In this document: one piece after another, positions 42,510-51,815 of the stretch
Layout of the letters: each line of letters starts with the position of its first letter
How positions within the stretch are numbered: position 1 is the stretch's first letter
DNA from: DATEDA01 sp963820965
Lineage (GTDB): Bacteria; Pseudomonadota; Gammaproteobacteria; Burkholderiales; SG8-39
NCBI GenBank assembly: GCA_963820965.1
Contig: CAWGCC010000062.1
Coordinates: forward strand, 1-64,000
DNA length: 64,000 nucleotides
Direction of reading: 5' to 3'
The notes under the pieces: generated by a model
The model's input: the letters and a program-made list of their open reading frames with translations, nothing else
The model's database searches: none
What the model was told of the DNA's origin: nothing
Made by a program: the position numbers and the translations under genes

Positions 42510-42917
42510 CTACTCGAGCTGGAAGGCGAGCCACGGCTCCCCGGCCCAGAGCCCGCCGTCGACCGACAGCACGGTCCGGAAGCCGCGGGCGAGGAGCGCA
42601 TCCGCAGCCGCCGCCGCCTTGACGCCCAGCTCACATACCAGGACCACGGTCCGCAACCGATCTCCGCGGGCCCCGCGCAGGACCTCGTCGGCGAGCCGCC
42701 CGGCTTCCGGGCCGAGGATGCCACCGGCCGCGCGGAGCGGAATCCACAGGGCCCGCACGAGCCGGCCGCCCTGCGCGCGCTCGCCGGCGGTCCGCAGATC
42801 GACGAAGAGCGCCGGAGAGCCCTCGTGATACCACCGGGCCGCCTCGGCGTTGGCGATTCGATCGGCGGCGGTCGCGAGCGGCGCCGCAGCGAGAAGCAGC
42901 ATCGCCGTAATCGTCAT
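42510..42917 (-). CDS. Exported rhodanese-domain protein
   Basis: A 135-residue single-domain rhodanese with signal MTITAMLLLAAAPLATAADR. Landmarks: ALFVDLRTAGERAQGGRLVR, and the active-site loop VVLVCELGVKAAAAADALLA, where Cys is followed by ELG rather than the usual CxxGxRS; then GFRTVLSVDGGLWAGEPWLA. It may move sulfane sulfur in the periplasm. The atypical loop leaves activity uncertain. Start ATG 42917 is chosen for the signal. Confidence 0.82.
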   Translation of the reverse strand: MTITAMLLLAAAPLATAADRIANAEAARWYHEGSPALFVDLRTAGERAQGGRLVRALWIPLRAAGGILGPEAGRLADEVLRGARGDRLRTVVLVCELGVKAAAAADALLARGFRTVLSVDGGLWAGEPWLAFQLE

Positions 42918-43008
42918 GCCGGCCCGTATCGCAGGCACCCCGTCCCCCGTGGGTCGTGGCATCGGCTCTCATTTGGCCTCGCGCGGGAAAGGTTTTCGAT
43001 ACGTGAGG

Positions 43009-43773
43009 CTACGTACCGAATCGGACGCCGAGCGCCGCGAGCTGCGACTCCATCGCCTCGACCCAGCCGCGGTTCGCCGCCGGGCTGGCCGGGCTCGGGT
43101 GGAGGATCTGTCCGACCCGGATCTTCCGCGCCACCGCGCCGTCGACGAGGTTCCCTTCGAGCACCGCGCGGATCCGGCGCTCGCCGAACGCGCCGATGCC
43201 GATCGCCCAGGCCGGCGCGAGCGCGGTGAGCGCCGCGGCGAGATGGCGATCGCAGGCCTCGTGGACCGTGCGAAGCAGCGGCGCCGGAAGCTTGTCCGGC
43301 GTGAAGTTGCGGCCCGAAGCCTCGAGAAACGCGAGCGGGCAGTAGTTGAGGACAAACCAGTCGGCGAAGAACCGCTCCGCCGTGCCGAAGCGCCCCGACG
43401 CCCATCCCCACAGCCGCCGGCCGCTCACTTCGGAGCGCTTGCACTCGAAGCCCTCGATCGGCCGGCGCGGATGCTCGTGCTCCGGCTTCTCGACGCGTGC
43501 GCGAATGCCCATCCAGTCGCGCACGGCCGCGATCTCGCCGAACGGCACACCCGTCTGCATCATCCCGAACGGCCCCGGGTTCATGCCAAGCAGCACGACG
43601 CGCTTGGGGCCCGCGCCGTAGCGCGTCACGTACGCCTCGTAGGGCGCCCAGGCGTATCGGTGCGGGTCGTAGACGTGCGCGACCGGCGGCGGGAACTCGA
43701 GCGTCGCGAGCGACCGCGACAGCTCGCGGGCGGCATCGAGCAACGCGCCGGTCGTCAGTTGCTCTTGCCCCAA
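43009..43773 (-). CDS. SMUG1-like uracil-DNA glycosylase
   Basis: Single-strand-selective uracil-DNA glycosylase family. The catalytic loop LLGMNPGPFGMMQTGVPFGE (about 60-79) and the DNA-wedge loop LHPSPASPAANRGWVEAMES are both intact, as is CKRSEVSGRRLWGWASGRFG. It removes uracil or oxidised pyrimidines. No ATG is available: TTG at 43773 gives 254 residues, and other TTG/CTG codons lie nearby, so the exact start is open. Confidence 0.9.
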   Translation of the reverse strand: MGQEQLTTGALLDAARELSRSLATLEFPPPVAHVYDPHRYAWAPYEAYVTRYGAGPKRVVLLGMNPGPFGMMQTGVPFGEIAAVRDWMGIRARVEKPEHEHPRRPIEGFECKRSEVSGRRLWGWASGRFGTAERFFADWFVLNYCPLAFLEASGRNFTPDKLPAPLLRTVHEACDRHLAAALTALAPAWAIGIGAFGERRIRAVLEGNLVDGAVARKIRVGQILHPSPASPAANRGWVEAMESQLAALGVRFGT

Positions 43774-44015
43774 CGTAGTAGGGCGAGCGGGTCGATCATG
43801 CAGTCGAGGACGCACCGCTTGCGGTCGAGGTCGCTGCGGCACCTGAACGGAGACGCCGCCGCAAGTCCGATGCGCGGAGGTTGTGATCGGACATGGCGTT
43901 CCGGGGGGAGAGCGCGCGAGCGTACAGGAGTCGGCGGCATCCCGTGCTGCTGCGTCGCAGCTTGACGCTCCTCCGGGCGCGGCTCAACGTTCGCGCTCCG
44001 CCAAGGGAGGCGCAC

Positions 44016-45309
44016 ATGAACGCAAACGACCGTCGCAGGTTTCTCGCCGGCGCGGGCGCCGTGTCGGCGCTCGCCGCTTCCGGCCTCGTCGGCCGCGCCG
44101 TGCACGCGGCGATGGGCCCGCAGGACAAGTTCGACCTCGTCATCAAGGGCGGCGAGGTGCTCGATCCCAGCCAGAACCTGCGCGCGCGGCGCGACGTCGG
44201 GATCCGCTTCGGCGTCGTCGAAGCAGTCGAGCCCGACATCCCCGCCGATCGCGCGCTGCGCGTCCTGAACGCGAGCGGGAAGCTCGTCACACCAGGGCTG
44301 ATCGACCTTCACGCGCACGTTTTCCCGTACGGCTCGGCAATCGGGATCCCGGCCGACGAGCTGGCGCAGTTCCAGGCGACGACGACCCTCGTTTCGGCGG
44401 GCGACGCCGGCGCCAACAACTTCGCCGTGTTCCGCCGTCACATCGGCGCGCAGACCAGGTGCCGGCTCTACGCCTTCGTCCACATCGCGAACATCGGGCT
44501 CGCCGGCTTCCCGGTGGCGGAGCTCTTCAACATCAACTACGCGCAGACCGACACCGCGGCCAAGGCAGTCGCCGAAAACAGCGACATGGTGATCGGCGTC
44601 AAGGTGCGGATGTCGGAGAACGTGATCGCCAAGCACGGCCTCGAGCCGCTGCAGCGCGCGATCCGCGCCTGCGAGCAGTCTGGGACGCGGCGGCAAGGTG
44701 ATGTGCCACATCGGCGGCGTGCAGACCCGCGAGCTGATGTCGCAGATCCTCGACACGCTTCGCGCGGGCGACATCCTGACCCACAGCTACTCGGGGGCGC
44801 CCAACGACGCGGGCCAGGGCACGAACATCGTGCAGGACGGCAAGCTGCTGCCGGCGGCCCTCGCGGCGAAGCGGCGCGGCGTGATCTTCGACGTCGGCCA
44901 CGGCGGCGGCAGCTTCGACTACACGATGGCCGAGCCCGCGATCCAGCAGGGGGCGCCGCCGGACGTGATCTCCTCGGACATCCACGTCTTCTCCGGCAAC
45001 ACGCCCGGCATGCCGTACCTCACGTGGGTGATGAGCAAGTTTCTGAACATGGGCTTCACGCTCGAGCAGGTGATCGCGATGGCGACCGTCAATCCGGCGC
45101 GGGTGATCAACCGCGCGCCGAAGCTCGGCTCGCTGCAGAACGGGGCACCCGGCGACGTGTCGATCCTCGAGGTTGTCGAAGGCCCGGTGCGCTTCGTCGA
45201 CACGCGCAAGAACGAGCGCGACGGGAAGGTCCACCTGCGGCCGGTGCAGACGGTGGTGGGCGGCGTGCCGTTCGGTCGGCCGTACAACGCACCGTTCACA
45301 GTGCGATAG
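44016..45309 (+). pseudogene. Exported dihydroorotase-like amidohydrolase with one-base insertion
   Basis: Metallo-dependent hydrolase (amidohydrolase/deacetylase type) with Tat signal DRRRFLAGAGAVSALAASGL and metal motif GLIDLHAHVFPYGSAIGIPA. The first frame runs to RAIRACEQS. Removing a single T near 44681 restores SGRGGKVMCHIGGVQTRELM and the second half, VIFDVGHGGGSFDYTMAEPA, SSDIHVFSGNTPGMPYLTWV and the C-terminus at 45309. As it stands, the metal centre is split between two frames. The next gene begins 89 bases later. Probably a recent loss or a sequence error. Confidence 0.85.
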
Positions 45310-45398
45310 GCGCGGGCGCCTCGGGTATCCTGGGGGTCGGCCATGCCGGCGCGGCGGCGAAGTCATCGCGGCGCGGCCAACCGGTCCGAGAGGCAAGC

Positions 45399-46562
45399 CT
45401 GCTCACGACACTGGCGGTCGCCAATTATCGTTCGCTCCGGAACCTCGTCGTTCCGCTCACGCGGCTGAACGTCGTCACCGGGCCGAACGGCAGCGGCAAG
45501 TCGAACCTCTATCGTGCGCTGCGGCTTCTCGCCGACGCCTCGCGCGGCCGCCTGGTTCCGTCGCTCGCCCGCGAGGGCGGGCTGCAATCCACGCTCTGGG
45601 CCGGTCCGGAGAGCTTCGGCCGCGCCGTGAAGCGCGGCGATTACGCCGTGCAGGGCACGCGTCGCGCCGCGGTCGTCAGCCTGAGGCTCGGGTTCGCGGG
45701 CGACGAGTTCGGCTACGCGATCGACCTGGGCCTGCCGACGCCGAGCAACTCGGCCTTCGCGCTCGATCCCGAGATCAAGCGCGAGTGCATCTGGAACGGG
45801 CCCGTCCTGCGCCCTGCGGCCTTGCTGGTGGACCGGCGCGGGCCGCTGGTGCGGTCGCGGCGCGACGACGGGGAGTGGGACACGCTGTCGCAGCACCTGT
45901 CCGCGTTCGACGGGCTGATGAGCCAGCTCGCCGATCCGCGAAATGCGCCAGAAGTCCTGGCGCTCCGGGAGCGGATCCGCTCGTGGCGCTTCTACGATCA
46001 CTTCCGCACCGACCTCGAGGCGCCCGCGCGGCTGCCGCAGGTCGGCACGCACACGCCGGTGCTCGGCGACGACGGCGCGGATCTCGCGGCGGCGCTGCAG
46101 ACGATCCGGGAGATCGGCGAGGCCGAGGCGCTCGACGAGGCGGTCGCGGACGCGTTCCCGGGCTGCAGCGTGTCGGTGACGGCGAACGGCGGACGACTCG
46201 AGGTCGCGATGGTGCAGCACGGTCTGCTGCGGCCCTTGCAGGGCGGGGAACTCTCCGACGGCACGCTCCGCTACCTGCTCTGGATCGCCGCGCTGCTCAC
46301 GCCGCGCCCGCCCGAACTCCTGGTCCTCAACGAGCCGGAGACGAGTCTGCATCCCGACCTGCTGCCCGCGCTGGCGCGGCTCATCGCCCGCGCGGCGGCA
46401 CGCGTGCAGATCGTCGTCGTCTCGCACGCGACGCGCCTGATCGCCGCGCTGGCGGAGCAGCCCGGGTGCAACCGCGTCATGCTGGAGAAAGACTTCGGCG
46501 AGACCCGCATCGCCGAGACCGCGGGGCTCGACGCCCCCGCGTGGCACTGGCCGGCGCGGTGA
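45399..46562 (+). CDS. AAA ATPase of the SMC/RecF-like (AAA_21) type
   Basis: About 387 residues. The start LTTLAVANYRSLRNLVVPLT leads into Walker A VVTGPNGSGKSNLYRALRLL. Toward the end come the signature LSDGTLRYLLWIAALLTP, Walker B ELLVLNEPETSLHPDLLPAL and VVVSHATRLIAALAEQPGCN. No in-frame ATG, GTG or TTG precedes the family start; CTG at 45399 is the best candidate. Stand-alone members of this type are often nuclease partners or regulators, but no nuclease gene adjoins. Its role is unknown. Confidence 0.87.
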   Translation: MLTTLAVANYRSLRNLVVPLTRLNVVTGPNGSGKSNLYRALRLLADASRGRLVPSLAREGGLQSTLWAGPESFGRAVKRGDYAVQGTRRAAVVSLRLGFAGDEFGYAIDLGLPTPSNSAFALDPEIKRECIWNGPVLRPAALLVDRRGPLVRSRRDDGEWDTLSQHLSAFDGLMSQLADPRNAPEVLALRERIRSWRFYDHFRTDLEAPARLPQVGTHTPVLGDDGADLAAALQTIREIGEAEALDEAVADAFPGCSVSVTANGGRLEVAMVQHGLLRPLQGGELSDGTLRYLLWIAALLTPRPPELLVLNEPETSLHPDLLPALARLIARAAARVQIVVVSHATRLIAALAEQPGCNRVMLEKDFGETRIAETAGLDAPAWHWPAR

Positions 46563-46735
46563 CGTTGGCTCAGGCGCAAAACGCTTACGCCGGCTGCTTC
46601 GACTAGGCGAGCGCGCGCTCGAGCACCTCGCGCTCCAGCGCATACGGGGAGTATGGCTCCGTGCGGGGCGTGGCGCTTGCTGTGCCGTGACGAGCCAGTG
46701 CACACTAGGCGTCCCACTCGACAAGGAGTCCGGCA

Positions 46736-47161
46736 ATGAAACGCAAAGCATCCGCAGTCTGGCGGGGCGGCCTGAAGAACGGCAAAGGCACGCTGACGAC
46801 CGACAGCAAGGTCCTCTCGGACACGCAGTACTCCTTCAGCACCCGGTTCGAGGACGGCCTCGGGACCAATCCCGAGGAGCTGATCGCGGCGGCGCACGCC
46901 GGGTGCTTCTCCATGGCGCTCTCGGCGCAGCTCGGCGAGGCCAAGCTGGAGCCGGAGTCGATCCGCACGACGGCCACGCTCACGATGGAGAAGCAGGATG
47001 CGGGATTCGCGATCACCGCCATCCACCTCGACGTGACCGCGCGCATTTCCGGCGCCGATCAGCAGGCGTTCGCCAAGGCCGCCAACGCGGCGAAGACGGG
47101 GTGCCCGGTCTCGAAGGTGCTGAACGCGCAGATCACGATGGACGCGAAGCTGGAGAGCTGA
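46736..47161 (+). CDS. OsmC/Ohr-family peroxiredoxin
   Basis: A 141-residue OsmC-type thiol peroxidase. Both redox cysteines are present: PEELIAAAHAGCFSMALSAQ (peroxidatic) and KTGCPVSKVLNAQITMDAKL (resolving). The start MKRKASAVWRGGLKNGKGTL is standard for OsmC. It detoxifies organic hydroperoxides. AAGGAG precedes ATG 46736. The M14 gene starts 22 bases after its stop, so they may share a transcript. Confidence 0.95.
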   Translation: MKRKASAVWRGGLKNGKGTLTTDSKVLSDTQYSFSTRFEDGLGTNPEELIAAAHAGCFSMALSAQLGEAKLEPESIRTTATLTMEKQDAGFAITAIHLDVTARISGADQQAFAKAANAAKTGCPVSKVLNAQITMDAKLES

Positions 47162-47183
47162 GCGGCGCGCTTGTGCTCCGCCA

Positions 47184-48884
47184 GTGCGCTTCGACGCCTA
47201 TCTGCGTTATGACGAGCTGACGCGCGAACTGCAGGCACTCGCCGCCGAGCATCCCGGCCTGCTCCGCATCGAGAGCATCGGCCGGAGCTTCGAGGGGCGG
47301 GACATCTGGCTCGCGACCGCGACCCGCTTCGACTCGGGCGCCGACCGGGACAAGCCGGCGCTCTGGGTCGACGGCAACATCCACGCGGCCGAGGTCGCCG
47401 GCTCGATGGCGTGCCTCTACCTGCTCCACCACCTCGTCACGCAGCACGGCAAGGACGACGAGGTGACCCGATGTCTCGAGACCCGCGTCTTCTACGTTTG
47501 CCCCCGCCTCAACCCGGACGGCGCGGAACTGGCGCTCGCCGACGTGCCGAGGATTCTCCGGTCGAGCACACGGCCTTACCCCTACGACGAGGAGCCCGTG
47601 GCGGGGCTGCGCCGCGAGGACGTCGATGGCGACGGCCGCGTGCTCTCGATGCGCGTGCCCGATCCGAACGGCCCGTGGAAGGTGTCGGAGCGCGACCGGC
47701 GGCTCATGGTCCGCCGCGAGCCGGCCGAGACGGGCGGCAGCTATTACCGGCTCCTGCCGGAGGGGACGATCGAGGGCTGGGACGGCGTGACGATCAAGCT
47801 CGCGCCGCGCCGGGAGCAGCTCGACCTCAATCGCAACTTTCCGGCGGGCTGGCGGCAGGAGCACGAGCAGCACGGCGCCGGGCCCTTCCCGACCTCCGAG
47901 CCGGAGGTGCGCACCGCCGTCGCGTTCGTCGCCTCGCATCCGAACATCACCGGCGCGATCCTGTTTCACACCTACAGCGGCGTGCTGCTACGGCCGTACT
48001 CGCACCAGGCCGACGACACGCTGCCCGCCGAGGACCTCTGGACCTACCAGAAGCTGGGGCAGCGGGGCACCGAGCTGACCGGCTACCCGGCCATCTCGGT
48101 GTTCCACGATTTCCGCTACCACCCGAAGGAGGTCATCACCGGCTCGTTCGACGACTGGGCCTACGACCATCTCGGCGTGTTCGCCTGGACGATCGAGATC
48201 TGGAGCCCGCAGCGCGCCGCCGGGATCGGCGACTACAAGTTCATCGAGTGGTACCGTGACCACCCGCTCGAGGACGACCTCAAGCTGCTCGAGTGGAACG
48301 ACCGCGTGCTCGGGGGCCGCGGCTTCGTCGACTGGTACCCGTTCCGCCACCCGCAGCTCGGCGCGGTCGAGCTCGGCGGCTGGGACGCGCTCTACACTTG
48401 GAGCAACCCCCCGCACGCGCTGCTCGAGAAGGAGGTCGCGCTGTTCCCGGGATGGCTCGTGTGGCATCTCCTCGTCTCGCCGCGGCTCGAGCGGCTCGAA
48501 GCGTCCGCGACGCGTCTCGGTCCAGACACGTGGCGCGTGCGGCTGGTGGTGCACAACACGGGTTGGCTGCCGAGCTACGTCACCAAGCGCGCGCTCAAGA
48601 ACAAGACCGTGCGCGGCCTCGTCGTCGAGATCGAGCTGCCGCCGGGCGCACACCTCGAGACGGGCAGCGCGCGCGAGGAGCTCGGGCAGCTCGAAGGCCG
48701 CGCCTACCAGCCCGCCGTGCCGAGCAGCTGGTCGGGCTGGGGCGGCGACGCGACCGACGACCGCGCGAAGGTCGAGTGGGTGGTGCGCTCGCCGTCGGGC
48801 GGATCGGTAGCGCTCATCGCCCGGCACGAGCGGGCCGGAACGGTGCGCGCCGAGGTCGTCCTCGATCCGCCGGTGCGATCGTAA
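47184..48884 (+). CDS. M14-family zinc carboxypeptidase
   Basis: A 566-residue metallocarboxypeptidase without signal peptide. Zinc ligands are H and E in WVDGNIHAAEVAGSMACLYL (HxxE, about 66-69) and His in AILFHTYSGVLLRPYSHQAD; the catalytic Glu is in FAWTIEIWSPQRAAGIGDYK. RLNPDGAE and LDLNRNFPAGW are the usual substrate-site phrases. A beta-sandwich C-terminal domain (about 435-560) includes VRLVVHNTGWLPSYVTKRAL. The GTG start at 47184 is followed by MRFDAYLRYDELTRELQALA. Confidence 0.93.
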   Translation: MRFDAYLRYDELTRELQALAAEHPGLLRIESIGRSFEGRDIWLATATRFDSGADRDKPALWVDGNIHAAEVAGSMACLYLLHHLVTQHGKDDEVTRCLETRVFYVCPRLNPDGAELALADVPRILRSSTRPYPYDEEPVAGLRREDVDGDGRVLSMRVPDPNGPWKVSERDRRLMVRREPAETGGSYYRLLPEGTIEGWDGVTIKLAPRREQLDLNRNFPAGWRQEHEQHGAGPFPTSEPEVRTAVAFVASHPNITGAILFHTYSGVLLRPYSHQADDTLPAEDLWTYQKLGQRGTELTGYPAISVFHDFRYHPKEVITGSFDDWAYDHLGVFAWTIEIWSPQRAAGIGDYKFIEWYRDHPLEDDLKLLEWNDRVLGGRGFVDWYPFRHPQLGAVELGGWDALYTWSNPPHALLEKEVALFPGWLVWHLLVSPRLERLEASATRLGPDTWRVRLVVHNTGWLPSYVTKRALKNKTVRGLVVEIELPPGAHLETGSAREELGQLEGRAYQPAVPSSWSGWGGDATDDRAKVEWVVRSPSGGSVALIARHERAGTVRAEVVLDPPVRS

Positions 48885-48977
48885 CCATCTGTATTTGCGA
48901 TTAGGAGTTCCCGGTTCGCGGACCTATATTGGTATTGTGCGATGCACCATGATCGCTTGAAACCGATGGAGGTTCCG

Positions 48978-49178
48978 ATGAGACGAGTTGATGAAGCCCT
49001 GCTCGACCGGGTCCGCATGACCCCAGCCGACCGCGAGGCGGCAAAAGCGACGTTGCGCCGCGCTGAGGCGATCGCCAGCGCCGTCTACGGCGCCACCCAG
49101 GCGGTCCAGGCCGCCGCCGAATTCCTGCGGCACGGCGCGCAGGCCCTCGCGCAGCGTATCCGCGCGCGGTTCGCCTAA
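48978..49178 (+). CDS. Small hypothetical protein
   Basis: A 66-residue helical protein, MRRVDEALLDRVRMTPADRE, then AKATLRRAEAIASAVYGATQ and AAEFLRHGAQALAQRIRARF. GGAGG lies five bases before ATG 48978; the earlier ATG at 48942 lacks a site. The middle has a small-residue amphipathic run. The look is that of short DUF1127-like tails but no Arg-rich YjiS motif is present. Unknown function. Confidence 0.6.
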   Translation: MRRVDEALLDRVRMTPADREAAKATLRRAEAIASAVYGATQAVQAAAEFLRHGAQALAQRIRARFA

Positions 49179-49191
49179 CCCACAGCGCGCG

Positions 49192-50280
49192 TCAGCGGCG
49201 CGGCACGCCGATCGCGACGGGCCGTACCGCCGACCCTGCGCTGCCCTTCTCGAGCGCCGGCAGGATCATGGTGCACGACGTCCAGACCTTGTCCCGCGCC
49301 ATCTCGCTCAGGTTCGCATTCTCGATGTGGTGGATCCCCGCCTGCGTGAGCATGTGGTGATGCACCGCGAACGGCAGGCTCTGCGGCGTGCCCGCCGCGG
49401 CGCCGGCCTTGCCTTGTAGCTGGCCTTCGTTCACCGGATCGACGAACGGCGTGTCGAGCGCCACCGCGACGATCCGGCGCTCGCCGAGGTAGCGCGCCGC
49501 GTCGTACGAGAGCCCCGGCGCCTTCGTGTAGTAGAACTTCTCGGTGTCCGGGTCGCGCCAGAAATCGCCCCAGCCGGTGTACACGTACAGGACGTCGCCG
49601 GGCATGATGCCGCGCCTCGCGAGCCCCTGCGCCTTCAGCATCCCCTGGATGTCGGCGGCGGTGACGAGCTGCCCCGGCTTCATCGGCTCGCCCTTGCCGA
49701 CGTAGGTCTTGGCGTCGAGCAGCACCGCGCTGGTGACGATCGGCGGTACCTTGTCCATCCCCAGCTTGAGGAGCGGCGAGTCGGGCGTGGGCTTCACGTC
49801 CGCCTGCTTGTAGCCGCCATAGTACACGGCGCCGTCCGCGGGCGACTCGCTCTTGCCGTCCCAGGCCTGGGGCAGCACGGCGAAGTGGCCGAGCGCGTCG
49901 ATCTGCGTCCCCTGCTGCCCCGCGTCGCCAGTGATCGAGTCCATGTTGAACGCGTGCTGCGTCCCGGGCAGGACCGTCGTCGGGTTGTACTTGTAGACGT
50001 ACGCCCCGCTGAACGGCGACAGCGGCATCGTGTCCGAGCGCACGCGCGAGGCTTCGTAGACTTTCGCCTTCGGCTGCGCGAGATACCAGCTGCAGCGGAG
50101 CCACGTGCCGGGACCGACCGCGTTCGCCATCCCGCGCTCGTCGCCCGCCGGCCACGGGCCGGTCGGGACGAGCCGCGTCGAGCGCTTCGTGACGTCCTCC
50201 TCGGTCGCCTGCGCCCAGGCGAGCGAGGCGCCTCCGACGCACAGCGACCACGCGACCGCACGGCCGATCAGCCTTTTCAT
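49192..50280 (-). CDS. Exported cyclase-family (kynurenine-formamidase-like) protein
   Basis: A 362-residue protein with signal MKRLIGRAVAWSLCVGGASL plus AWAQA. The cyclase family metal motif HxGTHxD appears as QQGTQIDALGHFAVLPQAWD, so the first His positions are Gln here while D and H remain. Later GIMPGDVLYVYTGWGDFWRD and SLPFAVHHHMLTQAGIHHIE are standard. It probably hydrolyses an amide or lactone in the periplasm. It is divergent from the cytochrome b561 gene. The changed metal motif is shared by some exported members but makes the chemistry less certain. Confidence 0.86.
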   Translation of the reverse strand: MKRLIGRAVAWSLCVGGASLAWAQATEEDVTKRSTRLVPTGPWPAGDERGMANAVGPGTWLRCSWYLAQPKAKVYEASRVRSDTMPLSPFSGAYVYKYNPTTVLPGTQHAFNMDSITGDAGQQGTQIDALGHFAVLPQAWDGKSESPADGAVYYGGYKQADVKPTPDSPLLKLGMDKVPPIVTSAVLLDAKTYVGKGEPMKPGQLVTAADIQGMLKAQGLARRGIMPGDVLYVYTGWGDFWRDPDTEKFYYTKAPGLSYDAARYLGERRIVAVALDTPFVDPVNEGQLQGKAGAAAGTPQSLPFAVHHHMLTQAGIHHIENANLSEMARDKVWTSCTMILPALEKGSAGSAVRPVAIGVPRR

Positions 50281-50387
50281 TTCCGCCTCCGGGAGGACGC
50301 CGAGAAGGCCGGAAATCTACTCCACGCCGCGGGCTTCTGCTCCCGCGATCCGCCGTGGTACCGTCGCCCGCCGGAGGAGGGACCGCG

Positions 50388-50951
50388 ATGAAGAACAGCC
50401 CCATCCGCTACGGATTCGTCACCAAGGCGCTCCACTGGACCGTGTTCGTGCTCATCCTGAACCAGTTCGTGGTCGCCGCGATGATGCTGAACACGCCGCA
50501 GGGGCAGACGACCGCCGGGTTCACCCAGGGGACGCTCTACAACTGGCACAAGTCGATCGGGCTCGTCGTCCTGCTCGTCGCGCTCGCGCGCTACATCTGG
50601 CGCAAGGCCACCCCGCTGCCCGACTGGGCGCCCAATCTGAGCGACGGCGAGAAGCGTACGCTGAGCTGGATCGAGCCCACGCTGTACCTCTGCATGTTTC
50701 TCATGCCGGTCAGCGGTTACGTCTTCGTGATGACCGGCGGCTATGGCGTCAACTTCTTCGGCGTCTGGCACATGCCCAACCTTCTGGGCAAGCACCCCGT
50801 GATCGCACCGATCGCCGAATGGACACACAAGCTCACCGCGGTGCTGCTCTTCGTCGCCCTGCTTGCCCATTGGACGCTCGGCGTCCGCCACCACTGGATC
50901 CACCGCGATCGGTACCTGCACCGGATGTTGCCGTTCACACATCAGAAGTAG
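50388..50951 (+). CDS. Cytochrome b561
   Basis: Four-helix di-heme membrane protein of 187 residues. Start MKNSPIRYGFVTKALHWTVF has the first heme His (ALHW); YNWHKSIGLVVLLVALARYI the second; WTHKLTAVLLFVALLAHWTL carries the third and fourth. It moves electrons between quinol and periplasmic or membrane acceptors. ATG 50388 follows GGAGGGACCGCG. Followed closely by the M23 peptidase gene, but no functional link is obvious. Confidence 0.94.
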   Translation: MKNSPIRYGFVTKALHWTVFVLILNQFVVAAMMLNTPQGQTTAGFTQGTLYNWHKSIGLVVLLVALARYIWRKATPLPDWAPNLSDGEKRTLSWIEPTLYLCMFLMPVSGYVFVMTGGYGVNFFGVWHMPNLLGKHPVIAPIAEWTHKLTAVLLFVALLAHWTLGVRHHWIHRDRYLHRMLPFTHQK

Positions 50952-50966
50952 CCCGACAACAGGCTC

Positions 50967-51803
50967 GTGAACCGCCGCCGCATGCTTCTCTCGCTCGCCT
51001 CGGCGCTCGCCGCAGCGGCATGGACGCGCCGCGCGTGGAGCGAATCGATGCCGCGCACGTCCGCGGTGCCGGGCGGCGTCGCGCGAATCAGCCTCGGCGC
51101 GTCCGCGGCGCCGCCGCGCGCGCGCCTCGGGAGCGATCGGGTACTGGTCGCAGGCGATGCCGACGAGTGGGTCGCGCTCGTCGGCATCGCACTCGGCGCG
51201 AAGCCGGGCGCGAAGCTGCGGGTGGAGGTGGAACGCGCCGGTGGCGTGCACGAACGCCGGGAGATCGACGTCGCAACGAAGAAGTACGCGTCGCAGCACC
51301 TGAAGGTACCGCCGGGGCAGGTCGACCTCTCGAAGGAGGATCTTTTCCGCTACGAGCGCGAGCGGGCGCATCTCGACAGCGTCCTCAGGACTTTCACCGA
51401 CGCTGCGCCGGCTACGCTCGCCATGCTTCAGCCCGCGGCCGGGCGGCGCTCGAGCACGTTTGGCTTGCGCCGCTACTTCAACGGCCAGGCGCGGAGCCCG
51501 CACACCGGGATGGACATCGCGGCGCCCGTCGGCACGCCGGTGATTGCCGCAAACTCGGGCCGGGTGATCGACGCCGGCGATTACTTCTTTCCGGGCCGCA
51601 CCGTGATCCTCGACCACGGGCAGGGGCTGCTATCGCTCTACTCGCACCTGAGCGCGATCGAGACGGCCGTCGCCGAACCGGTCTCCGCGGGTGCACCGAT
51701 CGGCAAGGTGGGCGCGACCGGCCGCGTCACCGGGCCGCATCTCCATTTCTCGGTCTATCTCAACGCGGTCGCCGTCGATCCGGCGCTGTTTCTGCCGGAC
51801 TGA
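50967..51803 (+). CDS. M23 (LytM) peptidase
   Basis: A 278-residue exported peptidoglycan hydrolase-like protein. Signal NRRRMLLSLASALAAAAWTR is twin-arginine-like or Sec. The LytM domain (about 168-275) has the zinc ligands in SPHTGMDIAAPVGTPVIAAN (HxxxD) and GPHLHFSVYLNAVAVDPALF (HxH), with VILDHGQGLLSLYSHLSAIE between. All catalytic residues are kept, so it is likely active. GTG start at 50967, 15 bases after the cytochrome stop. Confidence 0.93.
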   Translation: MNRRRMLLSLASALAAAAWTRRAWSESMPRTSAVPGGVARISLGASAAPPRARLGSDRVLVAGDADEWVALVGIALGAKPGAKLRVEVERAGGVHERREIDVATKKYASQHLKVPPGQVDLSKEDLFRYERERAHLDSVLRTFTDAAPATLAMLQPAAGRRSSTFGLRRYFNGQARSPHTGMDIAAPVGTPVIAANSGRVIDAGDYFFPGRTVILDHGQGLLSLYSHLSAIETAVAEPVSAGAPIGKVGATGRVTGPHLHFSVYLNAVAVDPALFLPD

Positions 51804-51815
51804 TCCGGAGAAGGG

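Noticed and set aside
43755..43847. Minus-strand peptide ending MIDPLALLRWGKSN before the glycosylase
   Set aside because: It looks protein-like but is very short, overlaps the possible start of the glycosylase and has no ribosome site. It may be chance.
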